Source of the DNA: Gemmobacter fulvus
GTDB lineage: Bacteria; Pseudomonadota; Alphaproteobacteria; Rhodobacterales; Rhodobacteraceae
Direction: 5' to 3'
NCBI RefSeq assembly: GCF_018798885.1
Contig: NZ_CP076362.1
Coordinates: 62,001-126,000 of the forward strand
DNA length: 64,000 nucleotides
Shown here one piece after another: positions 42,486-52,331 of the stretch; the stretch's first letter is position 1, and every line of letters starts with the position of its first letter. The translations under genes and the position numbers were made by a program. The notes under the pieces are model-generated. The model worked only from the letters and a program-made list of their open reading frames with translations, searched no databases and was not told where the DNA came from.

Positions 42486-43466
42486 TCACGGCGCGATGAT
42501 GGGTTGCGCTGTCAGATCGCTGTCGACCAGCGCCGCCCCGTCAAAGGCAGACCCCAGTTCAAACCAGCTGCGCGGTGCGGGGGCACCCCAGAGCGTCTGG
42601 CGTTGCGGGTCTTTCAGATCCCATTTGATCGGTTCCAGATCCGGGTCGCAGGTCTGGTAATCGGAGCAATAGATCTCGGTCCGGTGGCCGTCGCGGTCGC
42701 GGATATACAGGAAGAAGGCGTTGGAAATGCCATGCCGCCCCGGCCCGCGTTCGATATTGTCAAGATAACCCGAGGTTGCCATCAGATCCATCAGGTCGAT
42801 GATGTTCAGCGGCGTCGGCACCCAGAAGGCGGTGTGGTGCAGGCGCGGCCCGGTGCCATTGGTAAAGGCGATGTCATGCACGCCGCCCTTCCGGTGCATC
42901 CAGGCCGCCCAGATGCGCCCGCTGTCCTCGTCGGCGGTATATTCGGTCACGCGAAAGCCCATCTCGCCATAGAACGCGACGGCGGCGTCGACATTGGCCG
43001 AGAACAGGTTGAAATGGTCGATGCGCAGCGGTTTCACGCCACGATAGAGCTTGTATTGCTGGTGGATCGGCGGCAGCCGGTCCATTGCCGCATAGAACTC
43101 CAGCGGCACGCCCCAGGGATCGCGCGTCGCCAGAACCCGGCCCATGAAGGGGCGGCTGATCCAGGCGGTGGGCAGGCCCCTGGCGCGGAACCAGTGTTCG
43201 GCGCGGTCCAGATCCTCCTCGGACCAGACCTTGAACCCCAGCACCCCGACCGAGCCTTCCCCGGATTTGCGCAGGATCATGCAATGGTGGCCGCGTTCCT
43301 CCATCGCGCGCAGATAGATGCTGTCGGCATCCTCATGCGTCACTTGCAGGCCCAGCGTGTCGACATAATAGCCCCGGCTCCAGGCCAGATCGGTCACGCG
43401 CAGTTCGACATGCGACAGGCGGACGATGTTGAAGGGCGGGGTCAGGGTTGGTGCGGGAAGGGGCAT
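42486..43466 (-). CDS. hpaD: 3,4-Dihydroxyphenylacetate 2,3-dioxygenase
   Basis: A 326-residue two-domain VOC extradiol dioxygenase that opens the homoprotocatechuate ring. The active metal site is in the second domain: His151 (RIDHFNLF), His210 or 211 (RLHHTAFW) and Glu264 (GHRTEIYC), close to the 155/214/267 set known from Brevibacterium and Arthrobacter enzymes. This is the type I enzyme, not the LigB-type HpaD of E. coli. A 58-base gap separates it from hpaE. Confidence 0.91.
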   Translation of the reverse strand: MPLPAPTLTPPFNIVRLSHVELRVTDLAWSRGYYVDTLGLQVTHEDADSIYLRAMEERGHHCMILRKSGEGSVGVLGFKVWSEEDLDRAEHWFRARGLPTAWISRPFMGRVLATRDPWGVPLEFYAAMDRLPPIHQQYKLYRGVKPLRIDHFNLFSANVDAAVAFYGEMGFRVTEYTADEDSGRIWAAWMHRKGGVHDIAFTNGTGPRLHHTAFWVPTPLNIIDLMDLMATSGYLDNIERGPGRHGISNAFFLYIRDRDGHRTEIYCSDYQTCDPDLEPIKWDLKDPQRQTLWGAPAPRSWFELGSAFDGAALVDSDLTAQPIIAP

Positions 43467-43524
43467 CGGGGTTCCTCAGCTAACGGGGAAATCAGGTCCG
43501 GGGGCGGACTGGGCTAGGGGGCGC

Positions 43525-45038
<1,514 letters not shown>

Positions 45039-45042
<4 letters not shown>

Positions 45043-45431
45043 TGGGTCTCTCCCGGCAGGTAGCGGCGGATGGACGAGGTTTTCGGCGAAAGGGCGGGGT
45101 CGATCTCGCGCAGCTCGAACGACAGCATAAAGGATGAGGTGGCGAGCAGGTCGGCACAGAAGGCCTCGGCGGCGGCAAAGATCTGCGCGGTGGCCAGCGC
45201 CTTCGCCTCGGGGCTGCGGCCCGCGCGCAGACGCAGCGAGATATCGAGGAAGGCGTGATCGGGATTGCCATCCGCGATCACCACATGGGTGCAGGCGGTG
45301 CCCCGGAGGCGCAGGCCCGCGAGCGGCAGAACCCCGGTGGCCACGGCGGCATCGCGCAGCGCGCGGCACAGCCCCGCCACATCCAGCCGGGGTTCGAGAT
45401 TTGGCGAATAGTCGATCTGGATATGTGGCAT
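45039..45431 (-). CDS. hpaF: 5-Carboxymethyl-2-hydroxymuconate isomerase
   Basis: A 130-residue protein of the CHMI/tautomerase superfamily. MPHIQIDYSPNLE starts with Pro directly after Met, and in this family Pro1 becomes the catalytic base after Met removal. It moves the double bond of 5-carboxymethyl-2-hydroxymuconate. It is the first gene of the hpa operon, with direct repeats 14-50 bases upstream. Confidence 0.9.
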
Positions 45432-45444
45432 CCGATCCTCCCTG

Positions 45445-45481
45445 ATACTTGCTTTGTTAAATATAATACTTGCTCTGTCAA
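45445..45481. promoter_or_regulatory. hpaR: 16-bp direct repeats in hpaF-hpaR spacer, candidate HpaR operator
   Basis: ATACTTGCTTTGTTAA (45445-45460) and ATACTTGCTCTGTCAA (45466-45481) match at 14 of 16 positions and start 21 bases apart. The spacer is AT-rich in an otherwise GC-rich region, between divergent hpaF and hpaR. HpaR is known to repress hpa operons, and these repeats are the best candidate site. Confidence 0.65.
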
Positions 45482-45533
45482 CTAATTTTCGGCCGGGGTT
45501 GAGCCTTTCGGCGAAAGCCGCGATAACCCTTGC

Positions 45534-45995
45534 ATGACCGAACCCGCCCGCCCCCTTCGCCAGACCCGCCGGTCGCTGCCCATTGCCCTGCTGCGCGCAC
45601 GCGAAGCGGTGATGGGGCCGATCCGGGAAATGCTGGCCACCTCAGGCGTGAACGAACAGAAATGGCGGGTGCTGCGGGTGTTGCAGGAAAAAGGCCCGCA
45701 AGATCTGAGCCTTGTGGCGGCAGAGGCGTGCCTCTTGCTGTCCAGCCTGACGCGCATGGTCCGCCCGATGGAAGAGGAGGGCCTGATTGCCCGCCACACC
45801 CCGCCCGAGGACCGGCGCAAGACCATCATCGCCATCACCGAAGCGGGCGAGGCGCTGGTGCGCGCCCATGCGGCGGAAAGTGCCGCGATTTTCGCGCAGA
45901 TCGAGGCGGAGTTCGGGGCCGAGCGGCTGGAGCAACTGCTGGACCTGTTGCAGGATCTGCAGGCGCTGGACCTGCGGCAGCGGCGTCAGCCCTGA
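45534..45995 (+). CDS. hpaR: MarR-family repressor of homoprotocatechuate genes
   Basis: A 153-residue MarR protein with the HpaR-type start RRSLPIALLRAREAVMGPIREMLATSGVNEQKWRVLRVL, a recognition helix in LLLSSLTRMVRPMEEEGL and wing DRRKTIIAIT. HpaR represses the hpa operon until homoprotocatechuate or a relative binds. It is divergent from hpaF. The ribosome site is weak. Confidence 0.9.
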   Translation: MTEPARPLRQTRRSLPIALLRAREAVMGPIREMLATSGVNEQKWRVLRVLQEKGPQDLSLVAAEACLLLSSLTRMVRPMEEEGLIARHTPPEDRRKTIIAITEAGEALVRAHAAESAAIFAQIEAEFGAERLEQLLDLLQDLQALDLRQRRQP

Positions 45996-46071
45996 CCGGA
46001 CGGCGCTGGGGTCAAAGCCTCTGCGCCCTGTTCAGACCGGATGATTCGGCCCCGCTAGCCTTCCCTCCGCG

Positions 46072-46770
46072 TCACAAATAGGCGTCTGACAGGCGCTGGC
46101 GGTCGGCGCGCACCATATCGGGATGCACGGACAGGCGCACTGTGCCCTTGCGCAGCACCACGACATGCGCGGCCAGTTGTAGTGCCACTTCCACGAATTG
46201 CTCGACCAGCAGGATGCCGATGCCACGCGCGGCCAGATCTGCAACCACCCGGGTCAGGCGTTTGACGATCAGCGGCGCAAGGCCCAGCGACATCTCGTCG
46301 ATCAGCAGATAACGCGGGCGGCACATCAGCGCGTGACCGATGGCCAGCATCTGTTGCTGCCCGCCCGACATGGTGCCCGCCATCTGCCGCTTGCGCTCGG
46401 CCAGTTCGGGGAAGATCGCCCAGACCTCGGCCATCACGCCGTCAACCGCGCGGGCGGGCAGCAAGGCCGCCGCGACGCGCAGGTTTTCCTCGACCGTCAG
46501 CGCGGTCAGCACCTGATGGCCTTCGGGCACAGCGGCGATGCCTGTGGCGCGGATCCGGTCGGGGCGGGCGGCGGTCAGATCCTGCCCGTCGGCCCGCACC
46601 CGCCCGCCGGTCACGGGCAGCAGCCCCGCCACCCCCAGCACCAGTTCCGATTTACCGGCACCATTGGCCCCCAGCAGCGCCGTCACCTTGCCGGGGGCGA
46701 CGGTCAGGCTGACGCCATCCACCACCGTCTTGCCCTCGCGCGTTACCTTCAGGCCGGTCAGTTCAAGCAT
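46072..46770 (-). CDS. LivF-type ABC ATPase (second importer)
   Basis: A 232-residue ATPase. Walker A is GANGAGKSE, the signature MSGGQQQMLAIGHAL, Walker B LLIDEM (with M where P is usual) and the H-loop region reads LLVEQF, as in LivF. It is the last gene of the ALDH-GMC-transporter operon and convergent with hpaR. It overlaps livG by eight bases. Confidence 0.86.
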   Translation of the reverse strand: MLELTGLKVTREGKTVVDGVSLTVAPGKVTALLGANGAGKSELVLGVAGLLPVTGGRVRADGQDLTAARPDRIRATGIAAVPEGHQVLTALTVEENLRVAAALLPARAVDGVMAEVWAIFPELAERKRQMAGTMSGGQQQMLAIGHALMCRPRYLLIDEMSLGLAPLIVKRLTRVVADLAARGIGILLVEQFVEVALQLAAHVVVLRKGTVRLSVHPDMVRADRQRLSDAYL

Positions 46771-47476
46771 GGTCCACCCCCAGATAAGCGGCCTTCACCG
46801 CCGGATCGTCCAGCACGGCGCGGGTCGGGCCAAAGGCAATGCGGCGGCCAAAATCCAGCACCAGCGTGTCGGCGCAGATCCGGGTGATCAGATCGACATC
46901 ATGGTCGATCACCAGCACCTGCGCGCCGCAGATCTGCGGCAGCCGCAGGATCAGATCGCCCAGACGGGCGGTTTCGTCCGGGGTCAGCCCGCCTGCGGGT
47001 TCGTCCAGCAGGATCACCCGGGGCCGCCCGGCCAGACAGCGCGCCAGATCGGTCAGCCGTCGTTCAAAGCTGTTCAGCGCGGCCCCCGGCGTGGCGCGCA
47101 GCGCGGTGATGCCCGCAACCTCCATCGCCTCTGCAGCCTCGGCCCGCCGCGCGCTGCGTGACAGCGGCAGATTGTCGGTCATGGCCAAGATATTCTCCCA
47201 CACGGTCAGATCATCCGCGATCTGTTCGCGCTGAAAGCTGCGGCGCAGGCCCCAGCGGGTGCGGCGATGTGGCGGCAGGGCCAGCAGGTCGGTGCCATCC
47301 ACCAGCACCCGGCCCGACGCCGGGGTCAGAAAACCCGACATCACGTTCATCGTGGTGGTCTTGCCCGCGCCATTCGGGCCGATGATGCCCGAAACCGGGG
47401 CGGTAAAGCGCGCCGAGATGGCGTCCAGCGCCACAAGCCCGCCAAAGCGCAGCGTCAGGGCGTCAAGCGCGATCAT
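46763..47476 (-). CDS. LivG-type ABC ATPase with atypical signature (second importer)
   Basis: A 237-residue ATPase. Walker A is GPNGAGKTT, Walker B VILLDEP and the H-loop VIDHDVD. The ABC signature normally resembles LSYGQQRRLEIA but reads LNSFERRLTDLARCL here, so the Ser-Gly-Gly core that contacts ATP is altered. Asymmetric importers can tolerate one degenerate site (family knowledge). ATG 47476 follows GGGAGG. Its start lies 14 bases inside the preceding permease gene. Confidence 0.84.
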   Translation of the reverse strand: MIALDALTLRFGGLVALDAISARFTAPVSGIIGPNGAGKTTTMNVMSGFLTPASGRVLVDGTDLLALPPHRRTRWGLRRSFQREQIADDLTVWENILAMTDNLPLSRSARRAEAAEAMEVAGITALRATPGAALNSFERRLTDLARCLAGRPRVILLDEPAGGLTPDETARLGDLILRLPQICGAQVLVIDHDVDLITRICADTLVLDFGRRIAFGPTRAVLDDPAVKAAYLGVDHA

Positions 47477-48428
47477 GCCGTGCCTCCCGTGACAACAGGG
47501 CCGCAATCTGGCCGCCGATCCCGTCGGGGGCGGTGATGACGGCGTGCAGCAGGGCGGCGCCAAAGAACACCAGCGCCAGATCAGCATCCACGCCCCAACT
47601 GTTCAGCAGGCCGGGGGCCACGCGATACAGGATGGCGGTCAGGATTGCGCCATACCAGAACCGCGCGCCCCCCACGATCACCAGCGCGAACAGCAGCACG
47701 CTTTCGCTGGCGCGGAAGGTCGAGGCATCCAGCAGACCCAGGCTTGCCGCCAGCAAGCCGCCGCCCAGCCCCGCCAGCAGCCCCGACAGGCCAAAGGCCC
47801 AGGTTTTGTAGAGTGTGACATTGACACCCGAGGCCAGTGCCGCCGCCTCGGACCGCCGGATCAGCGCCCAGGCCCGGCCCGGCGCGGTGCGGCGATGCGC
47901 CTCGATCAGCAGAAAGCCAAGCGCGGTGACGACCAGCGCATAACGCAGAAAGGCGGGATCGCCGGTCGCCAGTACGGGCCGCCGCATCGGTGCGGAAAAC
48001 GAGGTGCCGACGCCCCAGAAGCCGGGGCCGCCATTGGGAAACTGAAAGGCGGTGAACACCACCTCGAACCCGCCCGCCACCATCAGCGTGACCAGTGCCA
48101 GATACAGCCCTCGCATCCGGAGCGCGGGCAGCGCCAGCGCCACGCCAAGCGCCGAGGCCGCCATGCCGCCAAGCGCCAGATTGATCTCGAACGGCAGGGC
48201 GGTGGCGTGGTTGAGCCGCAGCGTCACCCAGCCGCCCACGCCCATCAGCGCCACCTGCGCAAGGCTGACCATGCCCAGCCGGGCATACATGAACCCCGCG
48301 CCCATGGCGGCCAGCGCGAAACAGGTGGTGGAGGTGAAGATCTTCACCCATTGCCCGCCTGCCAGTGCGGGCAGCAGGCCAAGGATCAGCGCGGCAGTAC
48401 TCAGGGCGGTGATTTGGGATGGGCGCAT
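47463..48428 (-). CDS. LivM-type ABC permease (second importer)
   Basis: A 321-residue membrane protein with about eight or nine spans. It has ARLGMVSLAQVALMGVGGWV in place of the usual GxxSFGHAAF motif, then the cytoplasmic contact loop APGRAWALIRRSEAAALASGVNV. The start codon shares one base with the livH stop (TGATG). Confidence 0.84.
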   Translation of the reverse strand: MRPSQITALSTAALILGLLPALAGGQWVKIFTSTTCFALAAMGAGFMYARLGMVSLAQVALMGVGGWVTLRLNHATALPFEINLALGGMAASALGVALALPALRMRGLYLALVTLMVAGGFEVVFTAFQFPNGGPGFWGVGTSFSAPMRRPVLATGDPAFLRYALVVTALGFLLIEAHRRTAPGRAWALIRRSEAAALASGVNVTLYKTWAFGLSGLLAGLGGGLLAASLGLLDASTFRASESVLLFALVIVGGARFWYGAILTAILYRVAPGLLNSWGVDADLALVFFGAALLHAVITAPDGIGGQIAALLSREARHDRA

Positions 48429-49381
48429 CAGTCCTCTCCGGCAAAGGTCAGGCGGCGGCCCCGGTTCATCGCCACCAGCACCAGCACGGCAATGACAAAG
48501 GGCGCGACCGGGCGAATGGTCTTGAACAGGTCGGACAGCGTCAGCAGGCTTTCGATCACACCCATGGCCAGCCCGCCCAGCAGCACATCGGGCAGCGACT
48601 GCATCCGCCCGGCGATGGCGGCGGCAATGCAGGGGATGACAAGGAAGGTGATCACCGCAGGCTCCAGCCGCACCAGATCGCCGAACATCAGCCCGGTAAA
48701 ACCGAACAGCAGCCCCGAAAGCGCCCAGGCCACCGTCTCCACCCGCGCGACCTGCACGCCGATCAGCGCGGACAGGCGGCGGTTGCCCGCCAGCGCCCGC
48801 ATCTGCAAACCGATCCGCGTGCGGTTCAGCCCCAAGGTGATCAGAACCACCGCCAGAATGGCGAAGCCGATCACCAGCAGCCGGGTCAGCGTGACGCGCA
48901 GCCCCAGGATCATCACCGCCGTCTTGTCGGTCGGCAGTTCGAACTTGCGTGGATCGTCGGACCACAGGAACGACGCCGCTCCCAGCAGCACCAGCGCAAA
49001 GCCAAGGCTGGCCACCGCCTTGACCACCGGCTCGCGCCATTCCATGCGTGGCGCGATGCCCCGGCCATAGCCGACCGCCAGCGCGACCGACAGGCCCAGC
49101 CCCAGAGCCCAGGCCAGCGGCGCGGGCAGGCCCCATTGCACCAGTTGCCAGGCCAGCATCACGCCCGCCATGCCGATGGCGCCCGCCGCAAGGTTCAGCA
49201 CGCCGGTTGCGCGATAGAGCAGCACCAGCCCGATGCCCCCCAGCGCATAAAGCGAGCCGACGGCCAGCCCCGACACCACGAACATGCCGACCACCGGCAC
49301 GGGTTTGCCCCAGCCCAGCCAGACGGCCAGCCCCAGACAGGCCGCACCCCATAGGGCCAGCGATTGCAGGAGATCCCGCAT
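48428..49381 (-). CDS. LivH-type ABC permease (second importer)
   Basis: A 317-residue membrane protein with the LivH motifs GGIGLVLLYRATGVLNLAAGAIGMAG and RIGLQMRALAGNRRLSALIGV. ATG 49381 with AAGGA upstream is preferred over 49426, which would run into the binding-protein gene. A hairpin separates it from that gene. Confidence 0.84.
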   Translation of the reverse strand: MRDLLQSLALWGAACLGLAVWLGWGKPVPVVGMFVVSGLAVGSLYALGGIGLVLLYRATGVLNLAAGAIGMAGVMLAWQLVQWGLPAPLAWALGLGLSVALAVGYGRGIAPRMEWREPVVKAVASLGFALVLLGAASFLWSDDPRKFELPTDKTAVMILGLRVTLTRLLVIGFAILAVVLITLGLNRTRIGLQMRALAGNRRLSALIGVQVARVETVAWALSGLLFGFTGLMFGDLVRLEPAVITFLVIPCIAAAIAGRMQSLPDVLLGGLAMGVIESLLTLSDLFKTIRPVAPFVIAVLVLVAMNRGRRLTFAGED

Positions 49382-49400
49382 ATACCATCCTTTCCGAAAG

Positions 49401-49421
49401 GGGTGCCCCCACGGGGCACCC
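49401..49421 (-). terminator. Hairpin after second binding-protein gene
   Basis: GGGTGCCCC and GGGGCACCC (9-bp stem, three-base loop) lie nine bases after the substrate-binding protein stop and before livH. It is the third such hairpin in this window between a binding protein and its permease gene. Confidence 0.6.
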
Positions 49422-49429
49422 GGCATGGG

Positions 49430-50680
49430 TCAGCGCAGGCCGAGCGCGGCTTCCTGTTCCAGGATCGGCGCGAAATAGGGGCTGTCATATTCATAACAGT
49501 CGCGCACCGTCTCGAACCCGTCGCCCTTGACCACGACCATGGTGCCCGCATGGTTCGGCATGTGTCGGTCGGCGGTGCCGACGTAATAGGGGCCGCAGGT
49601 CAGATCGGAGGTATAGCCATTGATCGCGGTGATGGCCGCCGTCACCGCCGCGCGGTCATCCAGCTGCGCCGGATCCAGCTTCAGCGCGGTTTCCACGAAA
49701 TACCGCGCCGCCAGATAGCCCGACTGGCTGAAGGTGTCGCGCGGTGCCCCTGCGGGCGCATGGGCATCCATCACCGCCAGCCAGTTGGTCGCATCCGGCC
49801 CGCCCTTGTCCCATGGCGTCAGTTCGGCATTGATGAACATCTTGCCGTCCCAATAGGGCCCCAGTGCCGCCGGCACCGTGCGGTCATAAAGCGGGGTGGA
49901 CGAGGCCCATTGATAGGCATCGCCGAGGCCCTGTTCCTCTGCCGCCTTCAGAAAGGCGATGGCGAGGCCCGCAGGCAGGTTCACCACCATGGTATCGGCC
50001 CCGGTCGCCACCGCCTCCAGCAGGCCCGAATTCACATCCGGGCTGGCCGGGTTCAGCAGCACCGACGATCCGGTCAGGCCCTTTGAGGCCATATATTCCT
50101 CCATCGCGCCGCAAGACCAGTTGCCGACATTCGGAATGGTCAGGCCGATGCAGACGGCGTGCTGTGCCGCCTTTTCCTCGACCATGTATTGCGCCGCCCC
50201 GATGGTCGAGGGCAGCGGCCCCTGATTGGTCGACACGATGTTCGGGGATTCAAAACATTCCGAGACGGCACAGCCCGCCGCCATCGCCATGATGCCCTCG
50301 GCCTTGTAGGTCGGCGCATTCACCGCCATTTCGACGAACGACCCGTTGCCGACCATGGCCACCACCTTGTCATCGGTCAGCAGTTTCGAGGCCGCCTGTG
50401 CCGCCAGTTCGGGGTTCCACTGGTCGTTTTCCACCAGATAGGCAATGGGCCGCCCGTTGAGGCCGCCATTGGCATTCACACAATCGAAATAGGCGCGGGC
50501 GGCGGTGGTGGAGGACGAAAAATCCCCCGGCGCGGCATTGCCATGGATGCCGCCCACCTTGACCGGCACGCCGGTTGCGGGCTGTCCGGTGCCCGCGCCA
50601 CAGACGGGCGCGGCCAGGGCTGTGCTGCCGATCAGGGCCAGCGTGATCGTGCCTGCGGCAAGCAGGATAGGGTTCGTCAT
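49430..50680 (-). CDS. ABC transporter substrate-binding protein (second importer)
   Basis: A 416-residue periplasmic-binding protein of the branched-chain type with a signal peptide (ALIGSTALA cleavage). The mature part begins APVCGAGTGQPATGVPVKVGGIHGN. Cys-containing segments (AAGCAVSECFESPN; GNWSCGAMEE; LTCGPYY) could form disulfides. It is longer than the first importer's protein and not similar in detail, so the ligand probably differs. Its operon partners suggest an aromatic alcohol, aldehyde or acid. Confidence 0.82.
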   Translation of the reverse strand: MTNPILLAAGTITLALIGSTALAAPVCGAGTGQPATGVPVKVGGIHGNAAPGDFSSSTTAARAYFDCVNANGGLNGRPIAYLVENDQWNPELAAQAASKLLTDDKVVAMVGNGSFVEMAVNAPTYKAEGIMAMAAGCAVSECFESPNIVSTNQGPLPSTIGAAQYMVEEKAAQHAVCIGLTIPNVGNWSCGAMEEYMASKGLTGSSVLLNPASPDVNSGLLEAVATGADTMVVNLPAGLAIAFLKAAEEQGLGDAYQWASSTPLYDRTVPAALGPYWDGKMFINAELTPWDKGGPDATNWLAVMDAHAPAGAPRDTFSQSGYLAARYFVETALKLDPAQLDDRAAVTAAITAINGYTSDLTCGPYYVGTADRHMPNHAGTMVVVKGDGFETVRDCYEYDSPYFAPILEQEAALGLR

Positions 50681-50719
50681 GGTCTCTCCTCCCAGATCGA
50701 GACGTTTGCGGGGCGCGGT

Positions 50720-52321
50720 TCAGGCCGCCGCCACCTTGTGCTGCGCGGTGATGAACCGCGCGGCGCGTTCGGCAATCATCATGGTCGGCGCATTGGTATT
50801 GCCGGAAATCAGCGTCGGCATGATGCTGGCATCGGCCACACGCAGCCCGGTCACGCCCCGCACCCGCAAGGTGCCATCCACCACGGCCAGCGGATCGCCG
50901 TCCGGGCCCATCTTGGCGGTGCCGCAGGGGTGGAACACGGTCTTGGCGGTCTGGCGCACATAGTGGCGCAGCGCTTCGGGGTCGTTCTCGACGCCCGGTT
51001 CGGGCAGGGCGCGGCGTTTGATCAGCTTTGCCAGCGCCGGGGCCTCCAGGATGCGGATCGCCAGTTGCACGCCGCGCACCAGCACCTCCAGATCGTCGCT
51101 GTCGCGGAAACTGGCGGCATCGAACAGCGCCCGGTCGCGCGGATTGGCCGAGCGCAGCCGCACCGTGCCGCGCGATTTGGGCCGCAGGAAGCAGGGGCCG
51201 ATGGCGATGCCGTGTTTCTGGATCGGGGCGCGGTCGGCCCAGCCGACCATGAAGGGGATGACGTGGAACTGCACATCCGGCTGCCCCTTGCCCGACACAT
51301 CGGCAAAGCCGCCCGATTCCACCACATTCGAGGTCATCAACCCGCTGCGGCTGGTCAGGTATTGCAGGAAATGCCGTGCGGCGCGCAGCCCCTTGTCCTC
51401 ACCCAGAAAGCTGATCGGATCATGGGTTTCGCCCTGCACCGTGCTTTCCAGATGGTCCTGATAATTCTCGCCCACGCCGGGCAGATCGGCCACGACCGCG
51501 ATGCCATGCGCTTGCAGATGCGCGCCCGGCCCCACGCCCGACAGCTGCAACAGGCGCGGTGTCTCGATCGCTCCTGCACAAAGCACCACTTCGCGCCGGG
51601 CCAGAATCCGCGTGCCATCCTCCAGCTGCACCCCTGTGGCGGCCCGGCCCTCGAACAGCACGCGCGCCACGCGGGTCTGCGTGCGGATCGTCAGGTTGCC
51701 GCGCCCTTCGGCCTTGCGCAGAAAGGCCTGCGCCGCCGACCAGCGCCGCCCGTCATGGGTGGTGGATTGATAGAAGCCCACGCCGTCCTGCTGCGCGCCG
51801 TTGAAATCGGGGTTATAGGGCAGGCCCGCCTCTTGCGCCGCGCGGATGAAGGCGCGGCTGAGCGGGTGCTTGAACCGCGCCTCTGACACATGCAATTCGC
51901 CGCCGGTGCCGTGGAAGGCATCGGAATGGACCATGTTGTCTTCCAGATCCCGAAACACCGGCAGCACATCGTCATAACTCCAGCCCCGGTTCCCGAGCTG
52001 CGCCCAATGGTTATAGTCATTGGCATGGCCACGCACATAAAGCATGGCATTCACCGATGAGCCGCCGCCGATGACATGGCCCTGAATGACCACGCTGTCG
52101 CGGTTGTTCACATTGGGATCCTTTTCTCCGACATAGGCCACGATGTCGCGGCCCTTTTCGATCACCTTGAAGAAGGTGGACGGGATATGGATCCAGGGGT
52201 GGCTGTCACGCCGTCCGCTTTCGATCAGCAGAACCCGATGTGCCGGATTTTCCGACAGCCGCGCCGCCATCACACAGCCGGACGAACCACCGCCGACGAC
52301 GATGAAATCAAAATCGTTCAT
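50720..52321 (-). CDS. GMC-family alcohol oxidoreductase (choline dehydrogenase-like)
   Basis: A 533-residue FAD enzyme. DFIVVGGGSSGCVMAARL is the N-terminal FAD motif, GGGSSVNAMLYVRGHANDY the first GMC signature, GAIETPRLLQLSGVGPG the second, and TVFHPCGTAKMG carries the catalytic His. It would oxidise an alcohol to an aldehyde, feeding the ALDH 11 bases upstream. Choline itself is unlikely because no betaine aldehyde or betaine genes accompany it. An aryl alcohol is plausible. Confidence 0.87.
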   Translation of the reverse strand: MNDFDFIVVGGGSSGCVMAARLSENPAHRVLLIESGRRDSHPWIHIPSTFFKVIEKGRDIVAYVGEKDPNVNNRDSVVIQGHVIGGGSSVNAMLYVRGHANDYNHWAQLGNRGWSYDDVLPVFRDLEDNMVHSDAFHGTGGELHVSEARFKHPLSRAFIRAAQEAGLPYNPDFNGAQQDGVGFYQSTTHDGRRWSAAQAFLRKAEGRGNLTIRTQTRVARVLFEGRAATGVQLEDGTRILARREVVLCAGAIETPRLLQLSGVGPGAHLQAHGIAVVADLPGVGENYQDHLESTVQGETHDPISFLGEDKGLRAARHFLQYLTSRSGLMTSNVVESGGFADVSGKGQPDVQFHVIPFMVGWADRAPIQKHGIAIGPCFLRPKSRGTVRLRSANPRDRALFDAASFRDSDDLEVLVRGVQLAIRILEAPALAKLIKRRALPEPGVENDPEALRHYVRQTAKTVFHPCGTAKMGPDGDPLAVVDGTLRVRGVTGLRVADASIMPTLISGNTNAPTMMIAERAARFITAQHKVAAA

Positions 52322-52331
52322 GGGCGGCTCC

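Noticed and set aside
42486-43466. LigB-type homoprotocatechuate dioxygenase as in E. coli
   Set aside because: The sequence has VOC-fold metal ligands (His151, His210/211, Glu264) and no LigB pattern, so it is the type I extradiol enzyme.
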